A stretch of DNA of 64,000 nucleotides, taken from Paenibacillus oleatilyticus (lineage in GTDB: Bacteria > Bacillota > Bacilli > Paenibacillales > NBRC-103111). Positions within the stretch are counted from its first letter, which is position 1. Each line of letters starts with the position of its first letter. Of the stretch, positions 1 to 8,860 are shown piece after piece. The notes under the pieces are model-generated. The model was not told where the DNA came from, ran no database searches, and worked only from the letters and a program-made list of their open reading frames with translations. The position numbers and the translations under genes were made by a program. The stretch is from contig NZ_JAHNZO010000003.1 of the NCBI RefSeq assembly GCF_018998565.1, positions 124,001 through 188,000 of the forward strand. Reading direction: 5' to 3'.

Positions 1-2
1 AC

Positions 3-254
3 GGACGGATCAACCGCATCCAGCTGCAATCGATTCTGATCGTGAGCGACGGACTGTTCCCTCCGAAGACGAGCGCTCAGCCGCCAGCCGACGGCATCGG
101 CGAACTCGTTACCCTCATCAAGGAAATGTCACTGGAAGGGTATGCGAAGTGGCTGATGAATTTGGAGGCGGAGGACAAGGAATGCCGCAAATATCCGCGG
201 TTCAAAGTATCCGACGACAAAACGGCGGTCTTGATTCGCTTTGACGCCGAATAG
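3..254 (+). CDS. C-terminal part of an unrecognised protein (5' end outside window)
   Basis: An open frame runs in from the left edge and stops at 252-254, giving 83 visible residues. A GTG at 42 is in frame, but the frame stays open upstream of it and no ribosome binding site precedes it, so this is probably the tail of a longer gene. The tail is hydrophilic and ends in FDAE. No domain was recognised. It is followed directly by an intrinsic terminator, which supports it as a real gene end. Confidence 0.5.
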   Translation, partial: GRINRIQLQSILIVSDGLFPPKTSAQPPADGIGELVTLIKEMSLEGYAKWLMNLEAEDKECRKYPRFKVSDDKTAVLIRFDAE

Positions 255-264
255 CACATAGAAG

Positions 265-297
265 ACGGGTGATCCTCCGGGACCGCCCGTTTTTTTG
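265..297 (+). terminator. Intrinsic terminator after the first partial gene
   Basis: A hairpin with arms ACGGGTG and CGCCCGT (one G-T wobble), extended by inner pairs around a TCC loop, is followed by seven T. It lies 10 nt after the stop codon at 254. Confidence 0.75.
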
Positions 298-441
298 TTG
301 TCCGGTCTTTTTCATGAACGCAGCATCGATTTACCAGAAGAAGTCATCGTTCTCTCTATTGAATCCGAAGGCCATTGAATACAATGAGGGGGTAGAACAT
401 TCTCAAATTCAAATGCTATCCGCGTTTTGGGGAGGAGCCTT

Positions 442-1284
442 ATGAAGCTTTCGTTAAGCATGTGGAGCTTGCATCGTACGGTGAGAGCAGACGGGTGGAC
501 GGTCATCGATTTTTTATTGTTTTGCCGTAAGGAGGGTATCGATTCGGTCGAGCTGCTGAACGTATTCTGGAAAAATCAAGCTGTGGAGCTTGAAGAGGTC
601 GTTCGCTACACCCGGGAGAGCGGTATCCGGGTCGCTAGCTATGCGGTCGGCAACGATTTCGTCAGCGCCTCGGAGGAAGGGCGGTTGGCGGCCTTGCGGG
701 AAATTACGGACGCGTTCCCGGTGGCGAAGGCGCTCGGCACGTCCGTCGTTCGCGTCTTCTCGGGCAGTCTGCATCCCGGAATCGACTACGACCAGGCGCG
801 TGGCTGGATCATAAGCGGCCTGTCCGAAGCGGCGAAGCTGGCGGAAGAGGCCGGGATTACGCTCGCTCTGGAAAATCACGGTCAGCTGGCCGGGCGCGGC
901 GGGCAGGTGAAGGACATCATCGAGCAAGTCGGGTCAAAAGCACTGCGCTCGACGTTCGATACGGGCAACTTCCTGCTGGTCGACGAGCATCCTTCGCAAG
1001 CGATCGAGCCGCTGCTGCCTTATATTGCGCATGTCCATGTCAAGGATTTCAAGCGGCATCCGGAAGGAAGGTACCAATCGCTGGGCGGCCAGACGTTCGA
1101 AGGCGCCGTGGCAGGCGAGGGCGATACGCGTCTGGCTTCGCTGATCGAACGGCTCGAAGCGTCCGGTTATGCCGGGGCGTACGTGCTGGAGTACGAAGGG
1201 ACAGACGATGAAGCCGAGGGCATTCGCGGAAGCTATGCTTTTGCAGATGAGTACAATCGTACACATGGGGAGGGCAGGCCATGA
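442..1284 (+). CDS. Sugar phosphate isomerase/epimerase (xylose isomerase-like TIM barrel)
   Basis: 280 residues. Proteins of this superfamily (AP endonuclease 2 / xylose isomerase-like barrel) isomerise or epimerise sugars, keto-inositols or related polyols with a divalent metal. Family-type metal-ligand segments are visible: ALENHG (Glu near residue 144), FDTGNF (Asp near 173), HVHVKDF (near 197-203) and a late LEYEG Glu. The ATG at 442 is chosen because GGGGAGGAG lies 4-12 nt upstream; a TTG further upstream overlaps that site. It is the first gene of a three-gene run with an FAD oxidoreductase and a Gfo/Idh/MocA dehydrogenase, a set typical of sugar or inositol catabolism. No signal peptide. 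Substrate cannot be read from sequence. Confidence 0.85.
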   Translation: MKLSLSMWSLHRTVRADGWTVIDFLLFCRKEGIDSVELLNVFWKNQAVELEEVVRYTRESGIRVASYAVGNDFVSASEEGRLAALREITDAFPVAKALGTSVVRVFSGSLHPGIDYDQARGWIISGLSEAAKLAEEAGITLALENHGQLAGRGGQVKDIIEQVGSKALRSTFDTGNFLLVDEHPSQAIEPLLPYIAHVHVKDFKRHPEGRYQSLGGQTFEGAVAGEGDTRLASLIERLEASGYAGAYVLEYEGTDDEAEGIRGSYAFADEYNRTHGEGRP

Positions 1285-2855
1285 TCCGAGAGCGGGAGGC
1301 GGAGATCGTCGTCATCGGAGGCGGAACCGGCGGATGTGCGGCGGCGTTGGCCGCGGCCAGACTCGGGAAGCGCGTGATCATGACCGAAGAAACTGAATGG
1401 ATCGGCGGGCAGCTGACGAGCCAGGCGGTGCCGCCGGATGAGCATCCGTGGATCGAGCAGTTCGGCTGTACGCGCAGCTACCGGCAGTTCCGGGACGGCG
1501 TGCGTGGCTATTACCGGCGGCATTTTCCGCTGACGGCCGCGGCAAGGGCGAATCTGCTGCTGAATCCCGGCAGCGGCGGCGTCAGCCGGTTGTGCCACGA
1601 GCCGCGGACGGCGCTCGCCGTTCTGCAGCAGATGCTGGCTCCGTACGTTCACAGTGGACAGCTAACGATCTTGACGAGACATACGGCGGAAAGTGCCGAA
1701 ACCGATGGGGATCGCGTCGTTTCAGTGACGGTACGCTGCCTGCGGACCGGGGACCGCACCGTGCTGACCGCGCCTTATGTGATCGACGCAACCGAGTGCG
1801 GGGATGTACTGCCGCTGGCGGGAGTCGAGTACGTGACCGGCGCGGAATCCCGCAGCCAGACCGGCGAGCCGCACGCCTTGGACGGAGCGGCCGACCCGCT
1901 CGATATGCAGGGCTTCACCTACTGCTTCGCGATGGATTACTTGCCCGGCGAAGATCATACGATCGCGAAGCCCGCACAATACTCGTTCTGGCGGAACTAT
2001 CGGGCCGACTTCTGGCCGGATAAGCAGCTGAGCTGGACCGGTGTGCGCCCGTCTACGCTGGAGCCGGTCACTTACGAGCTGTTCCCGGGCACGGAGCGCT
2101 ATTCGCTGTTTCATTACCGGCAGATTGTCGATAAATCGCACTTTGCCGAAGGTACGTACCGCAGCCATGCGACGCTCGTCAATTGGCCGCAAAACGACTA
2201 TTGGCTGGGCCCCGTCATCGAGGTGAGCGAAGAGGAGCGCCGGCGCCATCTGGAGGGTGCCAAGCAGCTCAGCCTGTCGCTGCTGTACTGGCTGCAGACG
2301 GATGCGCCCCGACCGGACGGCGGTCAGGGTCACCCGGGCCTGCGCCTGCGTCCCGACATCGTCGGCACGGAGGACGGACTGGCGATGTATCCGTACATTC
2401 GCGAATCGCGGCGCATCCGGGCCGAATTTACCGTATTGGAGCAGCATGTGGGCGCCGATTGCCGCCCTGGCGGCCAAGCGGCGGCGTTCCACGATTCGGT
2501 CGGCATCGGGGCCTACCGGATCGATCTGCATCCGAGCACGGCCGGACGGAACTATATCGATATTTCGTCGCTGCCGTTTCAAATTCCGCTTGGCAGTATG
2601 ATTCCGATCCGCGTGGAGAACTTGCTGCCCGCCTGCAAAAATTTGGGCGTCACTCACATTACGAACGGCTGCTACCGGCTTCATCCGGTCGAGTGGAACA
2701 TCGGCGAAGCGGCCGGCGCTCTTGCCGCCTATTGCATCGACAAGCGGCTCAGCCCGCGGGCCGTCCGCGGAAACGCGCAGCAGCTCTCGGCGTTCCAGTC
2801 GCTGCTGGCAAGGGAAGGCGTGGAGCTGGCTTGGCCATCGATGCACGCCATTTAG
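1281..2855 (+). CDS. FAD-dependent oxidoreductase (FAD_oxidored family)
   Basis: 524 residues. The N-terminus carries an FAD-binding Rossmann motif (VVIGGGTGGCAAALAAARLG, from about residue 10) followed by the WIGGQLTSQ segment typical of the FAD-dependent oxidoreductase family often found beside carbohydrate-active genes. A second conserved block near the end, with KNLGVTHITNGCYRLHP, resembles the C-terminal FAD-contacting region of the family. The ATG overlaps the stop of the isomerase gene by 4 nt (ATGA), indicating translational coupling. It may oxidise a sugar or sugar acid together with its two neighbours; that role is inference. No signal peptide, so cytoplasmic. Confidence 0.85.
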   Translation: MIREREAEIVVIGGGTGGCAAALAAARLGKRVIMTEETEWIGGQLTSQAVPPDEHPWIEQFGCTRSYRQFRDGVRGYYRRHFPLTAAARANLLLNPGSGGVSRLCHEPRTALAVLQQMLAPYVHSGQLTILTRHTAESAETDGDRVVSVTVRCLRTGDRTVLTAPYVIDATECGDVLPLAGVEYVTGAESRSQTGEPHALDGAADPLDMQGFTYCFAMDYLPGEDHTIAKPAQYSFWRNYRADFWPDKQLSWTGVRPSTLEPVTYELFPGTERYSLFHYRQIVDKSHFAEGTYRSHATLVNWPQNDYWLGPVIEVSEEERRRHLEGAKQLSLSLLYWLQTDAPRPDGGQGHPGLRLRPDIVGTEDGLAMYPYIRESRRIRAEFTVLEQHVGADCRPGGQAAAFHDSVGIGAYRIDLHPSTAGRNYIDISSLPFQIPLGSMIPIRVENLLPACKNLGVTHITNGCYRLHPVEWNIGEAAGALAAYCIDKRLSPRAVRGNAQQLSAFQSLLAREGVELAWPSMHAI

Positions 2856-2901
2856 CCGAGCGGGTAAACCTTATTTGATCATAAAACGAGGTGTAGCTTT
2901 C

Positions 2902-3963
2902 ATGAGCAATAAAATCCGCATTGCCATCATCGGAGCGGGTTCGATCTCGGAATTGCATCTGCAATCGTATCGGAACAATCCCCGAGCAGAACTCGCAGCC
3001 ATCTGCGACCTTAACGAAACGAGAGCGCAAGCGAAGGCGGAAAAATACGGCATTCCGCACGTGTATACGGATTATCGCGAGCTTCTGTCCCGCCCCGATA
3101 TCGACGCGGTCAGCATCTGCACGTGGAATAACGGCCACGCGCCAATCAGCATTGCAGCGCTCGATGCGGGGAAGCATGTACTCTGCGAGAAGCCGCTTTG
3201 CAAGACGGTGGAGGAAGCGTTAGCCGTGGAGCAGGCCGTGCGCCGCAGCGGGAAGACGCTGCAGGTCGGCTTTGTGCGCAGATATGCTGCGAACACGCGC
3301 ATCGTCAAGCAGTTTGCGGAGAACGGGGAGCTTGGCGACATTTACTACGCCAAAGCGTCCTGCATCCGCAGGCTGGGCAACCCCGGCGGCTGGTTCTCGG
3401 ATATCGAGCGTTCCGGCGGGGGACCGCTGATCGACGTAGGCGTTCACGTGATCGATCTGTGCTGGTATATGATGGGCAGGCCGAAGGTCAAGTCCGTATC
3501 CGGCAATACGTACCGCAAGCTCGGGAACCGCTCCAACATTAAAAACCTCGCGTTCTACAAGGCCGCCGATTACGACGCCGGACACAACGATGTGGAGGAT
3601 TTGGCGAACGCCATGATCCGCTTCGAGAACGGGGCATCCCTGCTTGTGGACGTCAGCTTCTCCCTGCACGCCAAGGAAGACGAACTGACCGTCAAGCTGT
3701 ACGGCGAGAAGGGCGGCGTGGAGCTGGAGCCGAAGCTTGCGATCATTACGGAGCGGCACGACACGATTTTGAATATCGTCCCGCAGATCAACAATCTGTC
3801 GTTCGATTTCGCCTCCGGCTTTCAGGACGAGATCGATTATTTTATCGAGGTATGCCGGGGCACGAAGGAAACGATCAGCCCGGTGGAGGACGGCGTCGAG
3901 ATGATGAAGATGCTGTGCGGCATTTACGAGTCCGCCGCTCAAGGCGCCGAAATTCGATTTTAA
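2902..3963 (+). CDS. Gfo/Idh/MocA family NAD(P)-dependent dehydrogenase
   Basis: 353 residues. The N-terminal Rossmann fold shows IAIIGAGSIS at residues 5-14, and the family's EKP motif is present near residue 96 (CEKPLCKT). The C-terminal half is the usual alpha/beta substrate domain with GGPLIDVGVHVIDL, whose Asp and His match the catalytic segment of the family. Members oxidise or epimerise sugars, inositols or sugar amines. The ATG at 2902 has GAGGTG upstream; an open stretch before it overlaps the previous gene and is not used. It is the last gene of the three-gene run, separated by 46 nt from the FAD oxidoreductase and followed by a terminator. Confidence 0.9.
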   Translation: MSNKIRIAIIGAGSISELHLQSYRNNPRAELAAICDLNETRAQAKAEKYGIPHVYTDYRELLSRPDIDAVSICTWNNGHAPISIAALDAGKHVLCEKPLCKTVEEALAVEQAVRRSGKTLQVGFVRRYAANTRIVKQFAENGELGDIYYAKASCIRRLGNPGGWFSDIERSGGGPLIDVGVHVIDLCWYMMGRPKVKSVSGNTYRKLGNRSNIKNLAFYKAADYDAGHNDVEDLANAMIRFENGASLLVDVSFSLHAKEDELTVKLYGEKGGVELEPKLAIITERHDTILNIVPQINNLSFDFASGFQDEIDYFIEVCRGTKETISPVEDGVEMMKMLCGIYESAAQGAEIRF

Positions 3964-3990
3964 CTATCGCTGCGAAGAGCATACGCTACG

Positions 3991-4026
3991 CCCGCCTAAC
4001 CCGGTTATGGCGGGTTTCGTTTTTTA
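3991..4026 (+). terminator. Intrinsic terminator of the isomerase-oxidoreductase-dehydrogenase operon
   Basis: Arms CCCGCC and GGCGGG enclose a further TAAC/GTTA pairing with one bulged base. The T-rich tail reads TTTCGTTTTTTAT. Confidence 0.8.
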
Positions 4027-4121
4027 TAGCTTTTTTCTGAAATATTGTTGCTATAAAACGAACCTAGCCCAAATTTTGTTATAATAACAGTATCAATACT
4101 ACAAAAAGTGAGCTGATTTCC

Positions 4122-5068
4122 GTGGAGTGGACAGAACTTTATGAAAAGTTCTACGATATACCCCATACCGGAAAGGTCAAATTGTATGATGCCATTAAGG
4201 ATACATTGTATCCAGAACAGAAAACCAATATCACAAACATGATTGAAGGCATACGTGAGGTTCGATTTAGTAACGGGCTAGCTTGTATTCACTGTGGGAG
4301 TCTGAGTTTGAAACGAAACGGAAAGTATCGTTCACGGCAACGCTATTTGTGCAAGGATTGTGGAAAAACCTTTAACGACATGAGCGGAAGTCCACTCTCT
4401 GGTACACATCACCCTCATAAGTGGCTTCGATACTTTGAAATGATGGTTGAAGGTAAAGGTAAATCATTACCCAAAATTGCGCAAAAATTAGAGATCCATA
4501 TATCCACTGCCTTTTATTGGCGACATAAAATCTTGAATGCAATACGCTCACTGGGTCATACCACTCTAAGGGGTATTGTTGAAAGTGATGAAACCCATTT
4601 CATAGAAAGCGAGAAGGGCAAAAAAGGTGGGATTTGACACCGTAAATCACGCAAACGTGGTGGTTCAGCCCAAAAACGAGGCATTAGTAATGAACAGATT
4701 TGTGTTGTTGTAGCTAATGACCGAAATGGTGGTATCTTCTCACAATTGGCAGGACGTGGGCGAATAACTTCTGTTCAAATCAATCAAGCCCTTGGCAAAG
4801 TTATCCATAAGATGCTGTATTATGTACGGATTCTGCAACCAACTATAAATCATTTGCAAAACAAATCAGTATCAACCATGAAGTAATAAATGCTCGTAAA
4901 GGCGTACATGTAAAGAAAGGTATCTATCATATCCAACATGTGAATTCGTATCACAGTCGCCTCAAAAATTGGATGAATCGATTTAATGGTGTGGCTACAC
5001 GATACTTGGATAACTATTTATTTTGGTTCCGCTTCTTAGAGACGAATAAGGAAATTGGAGAAAAATGA
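4122..5068 (+). pseudogene. IS1595-type (ISXO2-like) transposase, broken by a stop and a frameshift
   Basis: The first 171 residues carry the N-terminal zinc ribbon of the IS1595 family: CIHCGS near residue 57 and CKDCGK near 86, followed by the start of the DDE-type domain (ESDETHF near residue 160). An in-frame TGA at 4635-4637 interrupts the gene, and the reading continues in the same frame (HRKSRKRGGSAQKRG onward). Around 4812-4822 the frame shifts; in the new frame the typical end [14 protein letters not shown], then [16 protein letters not shown] and [12 protein letters not shown], can be read to the TGA at 5066-5068. Two lesions make it inactive. Base composition is AT-richer than the flanks. 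Confidence 0.85.
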
Positions 5069-5096
5069 CCCCAAAAGCAATGCTTATGGCATCATG

Positions 5097-5600
5097 TCAA
5101 AAGCCAAACTTTACGAAAGTAGGTTCTTTTAGGCAATCCAACTTAAATTTCTGACGACTACCTCCTTCTGGACCATTTGGAATTAACTCGTCTAACGGAA
5201 TGAAACCAAACTTCTGGTACAACTTTCTTGCGGGTTGCCCATCTGGAATATCATCACCAAATGTAATAACTACTACTTCTGATGGAACAGTGATAAGTCT
5301 CAAAACATGACCTACCAAAGCTGTTGCTATTCCTTTATTTCTCGCTTTCGATGAAACAGATAACCAACCAATTTTATATTTTGGGGCATTTGATGCTGAA
5401 AATAAAATTCCACCGAGCAATTTAGAACCGGGTAATCCATCGTTCTCTCTCACACAATAAGCGCTATCTTGATTTATATTCTTCTCTAATGCTTGTATAA
5501 ACTTTGGATCATTTACCATTGGTCCAAATAGGTATTCAACCTCAGAAGCTAGCTCTAACCATCCTTTGAGGTCATCCATTGTTGCGCTTGCAACCTTCAT
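5097..5600 (-). CDS. GNAT family N-acetyltransferase
   Basis: 167 residues. Motif A of the GNAT fold (acetyl-CoA binding) is visible as ARNKGIATALVGHVL, and motif B lies in ARKLYQKFGF. GNAT enzymes acetylate small amines, antibiotics or protein termini; the substrate here is unknown. The ATG at 5600 is chosen because GAAAGGGCG lies upstream; an earlier in-frame ATG lacks this. The gene points toward the broken transposase and shares its AT-rich composition, suggesting the same acquired patch. Confidence 0.8.
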   Translation of the reverse strand: MKVASATMDDLKGWLELASEVEYLFGPMVNDPKFIQALEKNINQDSAYCVRENDGLPGSKLLGGILFSASNAPKYKIGWLSVSSKARNKGIATALVGHVLRLITVPSEVVVITFGDDIPDGQPARKLYQKFGFIPLDELIPNGPEGGSRQKFKLDCLKEPTFVKFGF

Positions 5601-5721
5601 AAATAACGCCCTTTCGTTTACAATATTTACCACTCGGTCATGCGGCTATCTTAAACTGATGCAATCATAACATTTTTAGGATAATCCCACTACTGTCATC
5701 TATAAAGCAACAATCTTTTAG

Positions 5722-5958
5722 AAAAAAGCTTTTTTTATAGAGCAAAAAATCGCTGAACTGCGGAGGCAGGGGGATTCGACTCTAACGGCAAGGAGGATTC
5801 TCCTCGAAGAACATTACAGAGCAGTTCAACAAAATATGATTGAACTCCAGAATAATCTTCATTTACTCGCCGATAAAATCGTTACTTATAAGGAAATGGA
5901 GAACAATTATTACGCCTCACACGCATCAAAGCAAAAGCCTGAAAAGCCACAAAAGTAA
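5722..5958 (+). pseudogene. C-terminal remnant of a MerR family regulator
   Basis: No start codon is present. An in-frame TAG at 5719-5721 closes the frame upstream, but the 78 codons that follow read like the effector-side helix of MerR regulators: IEQKIAELRRQGDSTLTARR, then LLEEHYRAVQQNMIELQNNL and a final YKEMENNYY. The DNA-binding N-terminal half is missing. MFS exporters are often paired with a MerR regulator, and an MFS gene starts 115 nt downstream, so this is probably the lost partner regulator of that gene. Confidence 0.6.
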
Positions 5959-6073
5959 GTATGAAACAAGTCCTTTGCCGCTTTTCATAGCGAATTATAA
6001 GGCGGGACCGGATTAAAACCAACTAAAAATATACTAATACTTTGATATTGCGCAATCGAAAGGATGAACACCC

Positions 6074-7261
6074 TTGCAAATGAACAAGTCATTCCTCACA
6101 TTTTCTATCGCTCTCGGAGTATTCGGCATAATAAATACGGAGCTTGGCATCGTGGGCATTTTGCCGCAAATTGCGGAGCACTTTCAAATAAGCGCCTCTC
6201 AAGCAGGCACGCTTGTAAGCATGTTTGCATTGATCATTGCCGTTTCCGGTCCGTTTATGACCCTTTTATTTTCCGGTATAAACCGAAAAAAGATGTTGGC
6301 CGGGGTACTTGCCGTTTTCGCCATTTCGAATCTATTTTCCGCTTTTGCCCCAACCTTTACCGCCTTACTGCTGTTTCGGCTGCTGCCCGCTTTTCTTCAT
6401 CCGGTTTATTTTTCTGTAGCATTTGCAGCGGCAGCAAGCTCCGTTTCGAAAGAACAAAGTGCCACGGCAGTCGCCAAAGTTTTTATTGGGCTAACGGTCG
6501 GGATGGTCATAGGCGTTCCGATCACATCGTTTATCGGGGATCAGTTTTCGCTTAAAGCCGCATTTCTTTTTTCCTCTATCATCCATGCCATCGCACTGGT
6601 CGGAATTGCGGCTTTTATTCCATCCTTACCCGTAAAAAGCAAATTATCTTATGGCGAGCAATTGACGATTTTGACAAAACCACAATTATGGCTTAACGTT
6701 GCAGCGGCTTGCTTCATCCTGGCGGCCTTATACTCCGTCTACTCCTATTTTGCGGAATATCTCAAGGTCGTGACAGGGATGAACGGTAAAATCGTAAGCG
6801 TCATGTTAGTTCTTTTTGGGGCCAGCGGTATTTTTGGAAATCTGCAAGCGGCGAAATTTTTAAGCAAAAATAGGGTAAAAACCATTATTTTTTATCCTCT
6901 TGTGCTTGGCGCCATTTATTTACTGATATTTTGTGCCGGAAGCTACTCCATTCCCATGATTGCAATTATCATCGTATGGGGGGCCGTTTTTACCGGCGGT
7001 CTGATTGTAAGCCAAACTTGGCTAACCTCGGAGGCCCCGGAAACACCGGAGTTTGCCAACAGCTTATTTGTTTCTTTTGCGAATTTGGGCGTCACGCTTG
7101 GCACCGCTCTGGGCGGGTGGTTTCTGGCCCATATGGGAACACGCCAGATTACCTGGAGCGGCGTATTGTTTCTGGTGCTCGCGTCTGTCTGTATCTGGTT
7201 AAAAATCAAGCTTCCGAACGAAGATAAGAATGACTCCCGCCAACGGCCGGCGAAAATTTAA
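6074..7261 (+). CDS. MFS transporter (arabinose-efflux / drug-exporter type)
   Basis: 395 residues with about 12 hydrophobic segments and the short charged linkers of the major facilitator superfamily. The N-terminus, GVFGIINTELGIVGILPQIA, resembles the YdhP/AraJ-type exporters that move drugs or sugars out by proton antiport. The TTG at 6074 has AAAGGATG 8 nt upstream; an ATG at 6080 is the alternative start. A MerR remnant lies just upstream, so the gene may now be unregulated. Composition is AT-richer than the flanking operons. Confidence 0.8.
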   Translation: MQMNKSFLTFSIALGVFGIINTELGIVGILPQIAEHFQISASQAGTLVSMFALIIAVSGPFMTLLFSGINRKKMLAGVLAVFAISNLFSAFAPTFTALLLFRLLPAFLHPVYFSVAFAAAASSVSKEQSATAVAKVFIGLTVGMVIGVPITSFIGDQFSLKAAFLFSSIIHAIALVGIAAFIPSLPVKSKLSYGEQLTILTKPQLWLNVAAACFILAALYSVYSYFAEYLKVVTGMNGKIVSVMLVLFGASGIFGNLQAAKFLSKNRVKTIIFYPLVLGAIYLLIFCAGSYSIPMIAIIIVWGAVFTGGLIVSQTWLTSEAPETPEFANSLFVSFANLGVTLGTALGGWFLAHMGTRQITWSGVLFLVLASVCIWLKIKLPNEDKNDSRQRPAKI

Positions 7262-7277
7262 CCTCACTACCGTGAGT

Positions 7278-7310
7278 AGCCCGCCGTAACCGAAAAAGGT
7301 CAGGCGGGCT
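7278..7310. terminator. Hairpin between convergent genes
   Basis: Perfect 8-bp arms AGCCCGCC and GGCGGGCT flank a 17-nt loop between the MFS gene and the converging binding-protein gene. T-tails are poor on both sides, so termination is plausible but not certain. Confidence 0.4.
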
Positions 7311-7321
7311 GTTGTGCGGCG

Positions 7322-8806
7322 TTACTTGCGGCTGCTCTCATACCATTCGTTGGCCGCTTTGATCATGTCGCTGCCGCCGCTTGCTTTCCATTGCTCCAGA
7401 AACTTGTCGTAGGTTTCCAGCGGCTCGGCTCCGGTGACGTACTTGATGAAGGCGTCCTCGGCCTGCTTTTGCAGCTTCTGCGAATGTTTCGAGATGTCCG
7501 CAATCGGCGGGGCGTAGGTCAGCGCGTCGTGGTACAGGATTCCTTTCGCATTCGCTTGGTACGTTTCGTAATAGCTCTGGACGAACTCGTTTTTGCGAAC
7601 GCGCGCCTGCCAGTACGCCTCGTAATTTTTCTCGTCCGTTCCCGTCAGAAAGTCGCTTCCGAAGTTCCATTCGTCGTTGAATTTGGGCAGGATCGGATAG
7701 TACTTTCCGTCCTTCACTTCATGGTGTACCCCTTCCTGGCCGATCGCCAGCCCCTTGAAAATATCCTTCTCCAGCTTGAGGTCCAAATACTTCATCGCTT
7801 CCTCTTTATTCGGAGACCACTTCGGGATGGCGATAAACCACGGAACGCCGCCGATGCCGACCTGCGCCGCTTTTCCGCTGTCTCCCGTCAAGTAAGGCAG
7901 GATGCCGATCTTGGCATCCGGGAAGTTTTTGGCCAGCGCGTTGTTGAGATTGGCGGCGTCCCACCACCCGGACCGGAACATGAACGCCTTGCCGCTCGTG
8001 AACTTCTCCAGCAGCTTGTTCGGCTGGTTGATCGCCCATTCCGCGTCGAGCAGTCCCTCAGTGTACAGCTTCTTCATGAACGCGAGATAGTCCTTCGTCT
8101 TCGGGTCTTCGACCATATGCACGATTTTGCCGTCGCTCTCGCTCCAGTTCGTGCCCGGACCGTAATACCAGCCGAAGGTGGAGCCGATCTCCGCGTGGAA
8201 CGGATCTTTGCCCCCGGTTATCGGGATGACGTTTTTCTTCTCCTTGACCGTCTTCAGCACGGCGTACAGCTCGTCGCGGGTCGCCGGAGGCTTCAGCCCT
8301 AGTTCATCGAGCCAATCCTGCCGGTACACGAGCGCCGTGCCGGTCGCCACGCCCGAGCTGCCCTCCGGGATGGCGTACAATTTGCCGTTCAGTCTGGCGC
8401 CGTTCCACGAGGCCGGGCCGATCGCTTCCTGCATGTTTTTGCCGTACTTCCGGATCAAGTCGTCCAGCGGCTCCAGCGCGCCAGAGGAAGACAGCTTGGC
8501 GTACTGGTTCGCGTTCAGCTTCATGATATCGTAGGGCTCCTTGTTCGCCATGAGCAGGTTCAGCTTTTCGTCCGCGTTTTCGACCGGCAGCATATCGTAC
8601 TTGACGTCGTAGCCGGTTTTTTCTTTCAAATATTTGCCGACCGGGTTGTTGTTCGGATCGAACCGGTTGTACTGTAGCAGCTGGCGCAGCTGCGGCTTCG
8701 CCGTGTCCAATTTGGCCGGTTCGGGGGCCGGACCCCCGCCGCCGCAGGCAGTTGCGATGGAAGCGAGTACGGTCACGGACAGGATGGCAGCCAGTTTCTT
8801 GGTCAT
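7322..8806 (-). CDS. Extracellular sugar-binding lipoprotein of an ABC importer (LplA-like)
   Basis: 494 residues. A signal peptide ends in a lipobox (ASIATAC), so the mature protein is anchored to the outer face of the membrane by the Cys near residue 21. The body matches the family-1 solute-binding fold of LplA/YtcQ type: KLYAIPEGS near residue 145 and RQDWLDELGLKPPATRDELY are hallmarks. The start has a perfect AAAGGAGG upstream. It is the third gene of a permease-permease-binding protein operon. The transporter has no ATPase gene nearby, as usual for this group, which shares an MsmX-type ATPase. Substrate is probably an oligosaccharide (inference). Confidence 0.9.
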   Translation of the reverse strand: MTKKLAAILSVTVLASIATACGGGGPAPEPAKLDTAKPQLRQLLQYNRFDPNNNPVGKYLKEKTGYDVKYDMLPVENADEKLNLLMANKEPYDIMKLNANQYAKLSSSGALEPLDDLIRKYGKNMQEAIGPASWNGARLNGKLYAIPEGSSGVATGTALVYRQDWLDELGLKPPATRDELYAVLKTVKEKKNVIPITGGKDPFHAEIGSTFGWYYGPGTNWSESDGKIVHMVEDPKTKDYLAFMKKLYTEGLLDAEWAINQPNKLLEKFTSGKAFMFRSGWWDAANLNNALAKNFPDAKIGILPYLTGDSGKAAQVGIGGVPWFIAIPKWSPNKEEAMKYLDLKLEKDIFKGLAIGQEGVHHEVKDGKYYPILPKFNDEWNFGSDFLTGTDEKNYEAYWQARVRKNEFVQSYYETYQANAKGILYHDALTYAPPIADISKHSQKLQKQAEDAFIKYVTGAEPLETYDKFLEQWKASGGSDMIKAANEWYESSRK

Positions 8807-8860
8807 CGAAAAACCTCCTTTGGATGGTCATGGTTGAAGTAAAAACAGGGTTCACTACGG

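Noticed and set aside
4047-5140. Possible terminal inverted repeats of the IS1595 element (TAGGTTCGTTTTATAGCAA-like upstream and TAGGTTCTTTTAGGCAA downstream)
   Set aside because: The downstream match lies inside the acetyltransferase gene, which looks complete, and needs gaps; it is likely chance.
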